Assembly: GCA_024663395.1 (NCBI GenBank)
Contig: JANFAH010000020.1
Location: 558,001 to 622,000, forward strand
Direction: 5' to 3'
Length of the DNA: 64,000 bases
Origin: Pisolithus tinctorius
Taxonomy: Eukaryota > Basidiomycota > Agaricomycetes > Boletales > Pisolithaceae
The position numbers and the translations under genes were made by a program. Below, in pieces: positions 1 to 9,252 of the stretch (positions are counted from its first letter, which is position 1; the number at the start of each line of letters is the position of its first letter). The notes beneath the pieces are model-generated. The model was given only the letters and a program-made list of their open reading frames with translations. It ran no database searches and had not been told where the DNA came from.

Positions 1-645
1 CCCATGACAGCCTCTAAAGCTACATTGGGACATCCCTCCCCCTCTCTGGCAAGCAGTGGGATGTCCCATGACAGCCTCTAAAGCTACATTGGGACATCCC
101 TCCCCCCCCTCTGGCAAGCAGTGGGATGTCCCACAACAGCCTGTAAGGCTACATTGGGACATCCCTCCCCCCCCTCTGGCAAGTAGTGGGATGTCCCACA
201 ACAGCCTGTAAGGCTACATTGGGACATCCCTCCCCCCCTCTGGCAAGCAGTGGGATGTGCCTTGACAGCCTCTAAAGCTACATTGGGACATCCCTCCCCC
301 CCCTCTGGCAAGCAGTGGGATGTCCCACAACAGCCTCTAAGGCTACATTGGGATGTCCCACCCTCCCCTTAGGCAAGGAGTGGGATGTCCCACAACAGCC
401 TCTAAGGCTAAATTGGGACATCCCACCCTCCCCTTTGCCAACCAGTGGGATGTCCCACAACAGCCTGTAAGGCTACATTGGGACATCCCTCCCCCCTTCT
501 GGCAAGCAGTGGGATGTCCCACAACAGCCTCTAAGGCTACATTGGGATGTCCCACCCTCCCCTTTGGCAAGCAGTGGGATGTCCCACAACAGCCCCTAAG
601 GCTACATTGGGACATCCCACCTACCCCTCTGCCAACCAGCAGGAT
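1..645. repeat. Hairpin minisatellite array A (unit about 60-65 bp)
   Basis: About ten head-to-tail units run from the window edge. Each unit has GGGATGTCCCA, a spacer with AGCCT-cta-AGGCT, then TGGGACATCCC, and a C-rich linker ending in a CTGGCAAGCAGT-like segment. The outer 11-bp arms are perfect inverted repeats and the inner 5-bp arms are too, so every unit can fold into a two-tier hairpin. Long ORFs across the array exist only because the unit lacks stops; they are not genes. The array is in the opposite orientation to the blocks at 14.7-17.2 kb. It continues beyond the left edge of the window. Confidence 0.95.
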
Positions 646-743
646 ATTCTACATTTTACCCATGCATATGTCTTGCAAACATGATGCTCAAAAAACATTC
701 TATTTAAAGACACCAAATAGATTATAATATGTCTCTATCACCC

Positions 744-3700
744 TTATCTGTATCGAACTCTTTTACTTGGACATGATGGTGGATCCATATCCAGTAGGTC
801 ATTCTCCCATTCTTCTCCCCAACAGAATTCTTCCAATGGCATATCACTTTGTTGGTGATATTCATCTGCCAGGGCAAATTCTTCAGCAACACATAGCAAC
901 TCATCATCCATCACTTCATCCTCATCCTCTTCACCCTCTGACTCCAATCCATCAAACCTCTCCTCATTATCACCATCAATATATATAACATGACCACCCT
1001 GCACCATGCTGTGCAGTTCTTCATCACTTGCACCCCAGTTCTCATTAGGTGTTCCAGGATAGCCTCTAAGTTGCCTCTTCCACAACATGCACAGACCTGC
1101 TAGTCTCAATGCTCTGCAGTCAAGTTCATATGCAAGATCAACATCTGCAATGTGTGTTAGTCATGGTAATGCAATGACACATGTCTCTTACCAGCACTCT
1201 GTCTGGTTTTCTGCACACGACCCCACTCTTCAGAAAACCACTCTGTCAAAGCTCTTCTTTCCTGCAACAGGCGCCTTTCCTCTTCTTCACAACACCTCAG
1301 CTCAAGGAGTGATCTGATCCCTGAGCGCACTTTTTCATCAGCTAACCATGGGGGTAGTAACCCATCTGAATCATCCCCAAGGTCAATATCCTGCCAAATA
1401 TCATCATCCACATCCAGTTTGAACAAAGAGTCCCTTGGAATCAGGAGTGGGGCTATTGACCCCTGAGGAGCTTTTCCCTTGTGTATGAGGCCTACAATTT
1501 GCAGACACAAATTATTGTAGCTACTGGCACACTTGGCTATTCCTGGTTCTCATCGCTTCACAGATGCTTCTGTGTGGTTTTGAAGTCTTTGTTCTTCAAG
1601 GCAAGTCAAATACAAGGGTATTCATGAATGATGACCTCTTACCACTGAGAGTCTGCCAATATGAGCGTTCCAGTCTTTCCAACTCAAACTTTCGTTGGCA
1701 CAGATGATCTCTGATACATTTCTTGATTGCTAATGCATGCATGCGAAGCTATGGAACATGGTCTCAATTAGATGAAACCATGTAGAAAATACACTGCCAC
1801 TAACTTGAAGATAAGCACTCTTTTGGATACTAGCAAGATTTGAATGCCCATTTATGCCTAGGGTTGCCCTCTGGTTCTGCAAAGCTTCTTTAAAACACTT
1901 AACCTTTTGATGACACTCTGCAATTTGGATATTCAAGCTTGTCATGTCAGCAACCCCATGGAGAAGATCTTTCTCCAGCACTTCTAGCTTGGCCTCATAA
2001 TTTGCCAATGATTTCTGAGTTGCCATGATTTGCAATATCATATTCTCAGCAGCTTTAGAGCTGTGACCTAATTTGATGGTGAGCAGGAGTCATTATTTAT
2101 ATCAGCAGCTTACGAGGAGCTGGCTTTGTCTGTGCAGAGACTTGAGCAACCCATTCAGCTTGAAGAGTTGGGATATCAACTCCACATCTCCTTAGGCCTC
2201 TGTTTGCAGCAGCCTTCTTTTCTTGGCAATGATTCCAGCGACGCAAAAGCCACTGGCCCAAACCAGTGAGACTCTTCATGTCCAGGTGGCACACCTGGAA
2301 GTCAATAACAAAGAGGCATTGATGATACTGAATAATATGTTAGCTTGAAACAGATGTGGCATACTGCACACATACCCCAGAAACACAAAGAGATGGTATC
2401 AGCCCTTTGATTGAACTCCAAAAACGCTCACATCCCTCTCCATCAGATAGCCCAAATCCTTCACATTTTCAGGGGTGATAGATAAGCTGACATGCCCATT
2501 GATGACCAAAGGCATGAAATACTGAGATGGCAAAAGAAATACATGGCAGAAATGACTTGAGAAAACCCCACTTCCTGCAGCTCTGTTCCAGTTGACAACC
2601 TATGTCATATAACAGCCCAATACAAAAATTATCTGGGAGATGGCCAAAAAGAGATTTGATGAGGGCAAGTGCATAATGTTGCCTCTCCCCAGCTGAAGTC
2701 ATATTTGCAAGGTAAATGACACGATCATGATGACAGAGTAGGGCCATGACACCAGTATCTGAAAAGAACTGGGTACTTGCCTACACTGCCATCAGACCAA
2801 TGGAGTCAGAATAAATGATTAAGACTCACTTTCTGGCGCCTCTCATCAGCTGCAGTAAAGGACTCATTACAACCCTTCAGCACTGACATTGTTATCCTCA
2901 TTCCCTCTTCAAACTCATCCTCCCCATCACCAAGATAATTCTTTTTCAAAGCCTGTCCACTCCTCCTTTGGGTTGAAGACTTTGACTTTTGCAACTCATT
3001 AACCTCATGCTCCATAGCACAAATATCTTCTTGTGAAAGAAAGACTGTAGCTGTAGGGTTTACTGGATCATCTGGATGCCCACTTCTGCGCTTCTGAGTA
3101 AAACAAGCATCAATGCAAACAATTGCATCAACATCAGAAAAGCTAGAACAAAGGAAATTTTAGCAGTTGACAAAACTATATCCACCAAGTGACATACCCA
3201 TGTTCACTATTATTGTTCTGCCAGCTCTGGCCACCAAAGCATAAAGGACAACGCTGTCGTAGGTATTCTGATGGCCTCATCTTTGAACTGAAGACATCAT
3301 TGTCTGAGGAACTTGGCAATGGGATTGCAGAGGGGATGTTTGATGGTGGACTAGCAGATTCTTGCAGTTGTTGTTGGACATATTCATCAAGGGATGTTTC
3401 CAGAATACAATACCAGTGATATGCATTACTGAACCTCCGGCATATACCCTCCTGCAAGTATCATCAGCAATAATCCATGACTGAGAAGAACAACCAAAGT
3501 ATGCATTAATAATATAGCAACATCACCACAAACAATACCAACAAACATCCTACCCTATCAATATAACACTACAGCAGTCCCAAGAAACAGAACATGTCAC
3601 ACATGCATGCACTTATAACCATGAAATAGTCATGCATCAGATTAAGATATACTACCTACATAGCAGAGTCATCTGTACTACAGTCACTATGGCAGTAATG

Positions 3701-4612
3701 TATGTTTTACGAAGTGGAAAAAATGGGGTAATGATACAAAACATGACAATTCCATACCTTTGTGTCCACCTTATAACCCATAGCTGCAAGGTATGCCTCA
3801 AGGGACTCACACCATGCTGAAGTGTTTGGAGGTATGCACATGAAGAGTTGTCGGACAAAGCTGAGAAGCTGTAGACTAACAGCAAGTGTTGGCCCCAGTG
3901 GGGCACAGGGGAAGTAGCCCATCCAAAGGAGTTGGAGGGCTGCAGGTGCACAAGGACAGACAGCCAGATCAACTGATTGCAGAGCTGCCATGAATGCATC
4001 TAAGCAGAGGAAAATGACGAAGAACACAGAAATCTCACCATTGAAATCAATGCAAATGACTCTCAGCTTTCGAGTCTGGTGACAACCACACATCGGCAGT
4101 TCGTAGTCAACAGGATTCCAGAAGTGGTTGGATAGTCGTCGATATGCAAGGTACGGCTGAAGGAGGGAAGGGATGACAGTGTGCAACCACTGCTGCCACT
4201 GCTTCATTTTTTTTCAGGCATTCCTAGACGGTGACAGGAGCGGGTCTTGGCTAATATGTAGCCCATCGGTTAAGCAGTCGAAAGCAGCATCATGGGAGAG
4301 GTCACATTCACTACCCGCAGAAGGCTCTAACGGGCGAGCAGTGCTTGAAGCAGAGCGGCGTTGGATGTGGGGGTTGGAGGAATCACTGGGGTGTTGTGTG
4401 AAAGCGCAACAGCCAGGTAAGGTGAGCAAGCACTCAACAGGAAGGTAAAGCCCCACAGTTCCGGGAACATGGTGCGAAGGTTCAGCAGTCTGATGGTCAA
4501 CAAGGACTGCGAGATCATCCACACAGAGCGAGTCAGGAATCTGGTTCATCGGGGCGGTAACTCGTACAGAGGGACCATGCCTAGTAAGCTGTTTCGGTCG
4601 ACGAAAAGACAT
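744..4612 (-). CDS. KDZ (Kyakuja-Dileera-Zisupton) transposase with CxC1-like cysteine cluster
   Basis: This is a multi-exon gene on the minus strand. The N-terminal part begins MSFRRPKQ (4612). A CxC1-like region follows at about 4207-3790 (CGCHQTRKLRVICIDF, then CPCAPAALQLLWMGYFPCAP, PNTSAWCESLEAYL). Then come RCPLCFGG (about 3245), IVCIDACFTQKR (about 3110) with a candidate first catalytic Asp, GLLYDIGC and ISFAISVFHAFGHQWACQL (about 2625-2490), GFGLSDGEGCERFWS (about 2450), and a Glu-rich C-terminus ending KRVRYR at stop 744-746. One 39-nt intron (4038-4000) removes cleanly in frame. KDZ enzymes are cut-and-paste transposases common in basidiomycetes. An in-frame TGA (4214-4216) next to a run of eight A separates the first 133 codons from the CxC1 exon. 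Either translation starts at the ATG at 4207 or the copy is dead. No terminal inverted repeats were found. Other exon borders are approximate. Confidence 0.8.
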
Positions 4613-4882
4613 CTATGAAATCGGTCAGATGCATAAACTGTCTAGGCGAGTTAGTGGTAGACAACGATCCTGCAACACCAAGTTACAGGACTGTGACCAG
4701 GACACTGAATCCTGGTTGCTGGAAGGCAACCCCAAGATGCCACCAGCACGTCTCCAATAGTTAGCCTCCAGCATAGAAAAGCGAACTGACCTTTGCACAC
4801 GACTAGTGAGGGCGATGGGGAAAGAGACAGAGCAAGTGTGCGACGAACAAAATGAGATTGCAATTGCAGCATGCTATGAATA

Positions 4883-5954
4883 TCATTTGGGAAACATACA
4901 GAGTAAAAATGGTATTGGGGAATGATGAAGGAGGTTACCGACTATTTGAACCATAACCCCATGGTGCAGTTGGAATAAGGCGGGGAAGAAGGGGCAGACG
5001 ACCAAAAGTATCAAAGAACGACTGTACATAAAATATAGTACGTCATGAGGGCACGTAATCTCGACGGTCTTCGACACTTGCATGTCTGGGGGTACACAAT
5101 CGGGTTTCCAGACCATCCAGACAGGCACGCGTATTTTGAAAAGGCGCTGGCAAATGTCGGGGTCTGTTGTGAATGCCCCGATCCAGTGGTCAAATGAATC
5201 GACGAAAGTGCCCGTAGCAGGGTCAAGGTCTGTGTCCAGATATTCTAGCATGCCGAAGACATCTAGGAGGAGGCGTTGACAAAAAGCAACCAATATGACT
5301 GTGTCTCGAAACATAAATGGGAGTTGCTAGAGAAAATTTTAATTAACGAAATCTGAACCAGAAAAAAATCATACCTTCAGACGCAGGAGACATTGCTGAC
5401 ATGACCCCAGCCACGAGTCGGGTCTCAGAGGACCTTCATAGTGGGGGTGCTTCTTTAGCCAACCTTGCAAACGTTCATCTAGTCGATTATACACGGTCTC
5501 CATTGACTTCTGCTTGTTGGCATGAATCCTGCCAACTTTGAAGGCAGACCCTCTTTCCAGCACAAAATCTTCTGCTGACTGGGTAATGTTCCACCACAGC
5601 CACTTCCACGTTGGGTCGTCTCCATAGGCCACTTTCCGAGGGACACACAGACTCCATGTGTAGCGTTCTGCGAACAACTGTGGCCATTGAAAACAGTCTA
5701 TATGGCCGAACCGTCCATCACGTAGGGGCGTGATTGTTTCTCCATCGAAGATGAAGGGTTGGGGAATATAGGCAGCATTTGGCAACGTGATCCAGTGGTC
5801 GTCACACTTCGCTAGGACGCGTGCATCGAATGCACCCCATCTGCCTGAAAATAATGATAATCAATTTGAGCTGAGTTAGGGACAGCAAGAACGCACCGTT
5901 GCCAGGGCGGTTGCGCAATGATAATTCATAAGGGCGAACGCTAGCTACATTCAT
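4883..5954 (-). CDS. Conserved basidiomycete hypothetical protein (three exons visible)
   Basis: Exon 1 is 5954-5897 (MNVASVRPYELSLRNRPGN), exon 2 is 5844-5375 and exon 3 starts at 5326. The introns 5896-5845 (GTGCGT..CAG, 52 nt) and 5374-5327 (GTATGA..TAG, 48 nt) join exons in perfect frame (58+470 nt = 176 codons). Recognisable blocks are NGRWGAFDARVLAKCDDHW across the first junction, then RDTVILVAFCQRLLLDVFGMLEY, SFDHWIGAFTTDP and IRVPVWMVW. I know this arrangement (RD..L..A..QR..LD......W.GAFT.......PVW.V) from large families of uncharacterised agaricomycete proteins; no biochemical role is known to me. The frame stays open to TGA at 4883, but the last 50 residues look unlike the family, so another intron or exon toward 4651 is possible. 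CpG content is normal here, as expected for a host gene. Confidence 0.72.
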
Positions 5955-6080
5955 CCTGGAAACAAAAGAAGTCAGTCAGTACTTACTTAAATTGACGGAG
6001 ATGACGACGAGGGGAGAAAAAAATGAATCATGCAGCGTTAAGGCCGGTGTAACTGAAATGAAACGAGAATGTTGCCCTTG

Positions 6081-6097
6081 ATAGGCCCCAAGCCTAT
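6081..6097 (-). repeat. Stem-loop with TTGGG loop
   Basis: Stem ATAGGC/GCCTAT, loop TTGGG when read on the minus strand. It is part of the 'GC-TTGGN-GC' stem-loop family described in the findings. The flanks resemble those of the copy at 6350. Confidence 0.8.
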
Positions 6098-6349
6098 TGA
6101 GAACTTGCGAGGCACCAAACCCCAGAGCACTTGGCAGACAAATGCTCCGAATGTTTGGCTCCGAGTACAGCATAAGTTGACTGGATGTTTGAAAGAAAGG
6201 TATGAATGAAAGAGAATAAAAACTTACTTTCAAAAAACGTCTTCTTGACAAAGAGGTGACAATGATTAGTGTATTGACTCTGCATGCATATAGACTATGT
6301 TAACGTCTGAATTTCGATGAAGAAACGCCCCAGAAACCGCGAGGATATC

Positions 6350-6395
6350 TCTTGATAGGCCCCAAGCCTATCAAGAACTTGCGGGCACCAAACCC
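6350..6395 (-). repeat. Two stem-loops: perfect 11-bp stem with TTGGG loop, then GGGT-TTGGT-GCCC
   Basis: On the minus strand TCTTGATAGGC (6376-6366) pairs perfectly with GCCTATCAAGA (6360-6350) around loop TTGGG. A second small hairpin GGGT/GCCC with loop TTGGT lies at 6395-6383. The stem sequence differs from that at 7052 or 7078 but pairing and loop are kept. Confidence 0.85.
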
Positions 6396-7013
6396 CCGAG
6401 ACCTGACGGACGAACGCTCCAAATGTTTGTGGAAAGAGCGACCGGGCCATCTGGAAAATTAAGAGGGAAAAGATAGAGAGAAACTTACCTTGCACTGAAT
6501 TGGTTTATACAGAGGGGCGTTGGCGACTCGAAGTAGTAGGTAGCACTTACTAGTAGTAGTGAGAAATACTATGGGTACTGCTGTGCACATGACCTGCACC
6601 GCAAATGAATGCGACGCCTGACTTACAGTGTGCTCGAGGAAGACCTTGAGTCTAGGCTCTAAATTGTCAAATAATCGGGTGATTAGATATAAGTTTTGTG
6701 TTCCGTATTTCATTCCTCAATGTTCCACACTGCCTATTGTAATATTCATGGGAGACACGTTCGTGCATTACAGTAATGACATATTGATAAGCTACTTATA
6801 GCAAGTCCTAGTTACAAGTACTAGTGCGCCGTTGCTACTTTGTTAATAGATTTGGCCACTTTTACCAATGTGACTAAAGTTTCGATGAATGACAGAATCT
6901 TAACATGTCATTTCACAATTGCACAATTGTTACATCATCACAGCCAAAACAAACATTTGCACCACCTGCAGCTATTACTTAGCGACACTCTCGTCTTCTG
7001 TACGCTGTCCGCA

Positions 7014-7102
7014 TGGTATTGGGGGAACACTCGGTGCGTTCCTCTACCATATGTCAGGGGCTTGGTGCCCTTGACAGCCTTGAAGGCTTGGAGCCTTCAA
7101 GG
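7014..7102 (+). repeat. Cluster of three consecutive stem-loops
   Basis: (1) 7014-7049: outer stem TGGTA/TACCA and inner GGAACAC/GCGTTCC with loop TCGGT. (2) 7052-7076: TGTCAGGGGC/GCCCTTGACA, loop TTGGT, nine Watson-Crick pairs and one wobble. (3) 7078-7102: CCTTGAAGGC/GCCTTCAAGG, loop TTGGA, ten perfect pairs. A diverged copy of the whole cluster occurs at 8529-8617. Confidence 0.88.
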
Positions 7103-7808
7103 GCGGTCTTGGTGTCCAGTGGATCCGATGATCAATCACACGACGACAGTCAAGACTGACCCTCATCTTTCAGTGACGTTAACAAAGGTTTTGCGGGTCA
7201 GTGCTTTCGACTTAAGTTATGCATCATTACACTTCACAGTCTACTGACCCATTTACCAGCGCATACTACGTGTACTAGGTCCATCGTTCTCCCCACCTCC
7301 GGCTGCACTCTGTCATTCCACCTGGCCAGTATATGCCTTCAATAGCGACACCCTTGTCTCCCCACTCATCTACCCTTGGTACAGATTCAGTGATCGATTG
7401 CATAGATGATAGTGCAGTTCTCCCCTCGCCTTTTAGTCCCGAAGATTCTAGTTAGCAACACATCCATTCATATCTATCCCTGCTGATTGAATACATGGTG
7501 TGTTCCTCTACTACGAATTTTCTCCAGGTTGCCTCATGATCAACCATGCGAAGTTCTAACGTGGGTATGTGGTTAGCTTTTCAGTGTATCTTATCCATCG
7601 ATTTCTGCTACTTCCTCCAGGGTATTACGAAGAGTTACGTCACATCTAAGTGCACGATTCGTCATGGTCGAACTTCCAGTTTTCCCGCAATGGCTTCCAA
7701 CAAATGGGGAAAGGGAATGAGGTAGCCTTCTGCTGGAGATCCGCTGTCATACTTACAATTCTCTGCGCATTCACTCTCCAGCCTTTCCTTCCCATTCCCT
7801 GACCCACC

Positions 7809-8352
7809 ATGTCCGAAATACCTTCGCCCAGTACTGGATTGGATATAAGCTCTAGCAACCTCAGTACGTGTTTTTCTGACTAACTCCTGACGACTAACGC
7901 ATTTTGGCACAGGCGCTCTAATTACTCTGATCAGAAACCTCGAATTGAATGCAGCAGATGCTGAAATGCTAGCAAGCGCTTTGTTACTAAGATCTCGCAC
8001 TGAAGGTGAGTATGTTCTTAAGTGACATTTCTGGACTAATCATATTGCAGCCTTCATAGGGTCATCCAGCTCGCAACCCACATACCCCATGGTGGCATTA
8101 TGCCTGTTGAGTCCTGGGGTTTCAGGATTGTTGTCCCACGAAGAGTGTACACCTGCCACCTTATCCCCCTCGATCCCCATTTATGCAGAATTTCCCGCAC
8201 CGCCAGTATCGATACATCTAACACCACCTAACTCGACTGATCCCTCCACTATTCTTGTCCGCAGCCACCCAGATCGTGAAGCAAGGGTTCCATATCTAGC
8301 GGATGACTGCATGCATACTCCCACCGGAATTTTTTTTACCATATCCATGTAA
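7809..8352 (+). CDS. Small three-exon gene, product unknown (149 aa)
   Basis: The exons are 7809-7863, 7913-8005 and 8051-8352. The introns 7864-7912 (GTACGT..CAG) and 8006-8050 (GTGAGT..CAG) are of normal basidiomycete size, and the joined exons total 450 nt with a single stop (TAA). The start ATG sits in a good context (CACCATGTC). The product begins MSEIPSPSTGLDISSSNLS and contains a short amphipathic stretch (LIRNLELNAADAEMLASALL), then a Ser/Pro/Thr-rich tail with no catalytic motif, signal peptide or membrane segment that I recognise. The helix resembles the N-terminal leader of some basidiomycete multi-exon proteins, so the model could continue downstream. CpG content is normal. Function unknown. 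Confidence 0.55.
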
Positions 8353-9252
8353 AGACTAACAGCTATTGTATTATCTGTTGGCAAGTATTTCTTGCGGCGG
8401 TCTCCAATTAATTACTATGAAGTATAAATCCTCAGGCCGCGTATTGCGTATGGCAGCCTGACTGTGAGGCAAGTCGCAACTCAGCACTTTCCATCCTTTG
8501 TAAATTTCTACCATTCAAGCTCTACCACTTAGCAGCGGAACGCTTGGAGCGTCTCTCTGCTAAATGTCATGGGCTTGGTGCCCTTGACAGCCCCTGAAGG
8601 GTTGGAGCCTTCAAGGGTGGTCTTGGTGTCGATCCGGTGATCAATTGCACGGATGACAATGACCCTCGTTGCTCAGTACCAGAGATTTATTTCAGCAACA
8701 ACTTCACCTAAAGGTCGTCATACCTCCGACATTCGGTCTACATTATTTGCTCGATTTGGCTATCGATCACGTGAAAGGGACTGTGTCTATCGGACTCCAT
8801 CGACCCTGCTCTCGTCAGTGACCACCCTTAGGGGCTTGAACGATTCATTTTCCGTCTAGTAAGCCCATTCCTTTCTCTATTACTGGATACTGATGAACTC
8901 TTGTGGTTTTTCAGTCCCGAGGAAACCCACTTTCTGGGTCGCGCAGATGGAATACCGCTGTTCTGGATTTTGATTGGGATTCCACCCGTATGTTTCCATT
9001 TTGATAGGTGTGTCATCCTCACTACGCATTACAACCACTTCTTTCCTGCGTGCTTTTCCTTCGTCCCCCTTACATTGTGTCCTCTTTTCGTGGTTTCATA
9101 TGTCCTTGCTGATGCTATATCCAGAACTTTGCACGCTGAGACAACATGTTCTAGATGGATTTTTTTTCCCATGTGGTTCATCTTGGCTTGACGTGCTCTG
9201 ACCTTAAATACTCACCTTGCTTCCCCCCATTTCTCAACACCCCCATACAACC
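8353..9252. other. Intergenic, no gene supported; contains second stem-loop cluster
   Basis: Short ORFs here (for example at 8653 and 8901) show no family resemblance and no consistent splice pattern. The stem-loop cluster at 8529-8617 is the only structure noted. The sequence ACCTTAAATACTC (about 9201-9213), about 40 bp upstream of the next start codon, could serve as a weak TATA-like element. Confidence 0.45.
8529..8617 (+). repeat. Cluster of three stem-loops, diverged copy of 7014-7102
   Basis: (1) 8529-8563: outer stem TTAGCAG/CTGCTAA, inner ACGC/GCGT with loop TTGGA. (2) 8565-8589: TGTCATGGGC/GCCCTTGACA with loop TTGGT. (3) 8592-8617: CCCTGAAGG/CCTTCAAGGG around a GTTGGAG apex. The outer stem of hairpin 1 is entirely different from its counterpart at 7014 (TGGTA/TACCA) but still pairs. 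Confidence 0.88.

Larger units (their letters stand above)
5955..7808. other. Intergenic region with stem-loops and a diverged direct repeat
   Basis: No convincing gene is seen. A block of about 80 bp at 6077-6160 recurs, diverged, at 6346-6430. Each copy holds a stem-loop with loop CCCAA (TTGGG on the minus strand). Further stem-loops of the same design lie at 7014-7102. The ORF at 6840-7250 merely runs through the stem-loop cluster and lacks any recognisable domain. Confidence 0.6.

Noticed and set aside
1..645. CRISPR-like regular repeats
   Set aside because: Units are contiguous with no unique spacers, no cas genes are present, and the genome is clearly eukaryotic; this is a minisatellite.
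84..727. ORFs of up to 124 codons across the minisatellite arrays (also at 14.7-17.2, 30.4 and 31.7 kb)
   Set aside because: Open only because the repeat unit lacks stops in several frames on both strands; translations are pure repeats.
6840..7247. 135-codon ORF as a gene
   Set aside because: Runs straight through the stem-loop cluster; no homology cues and no similar ORF at the duplicate cluster at 8.5 kb.
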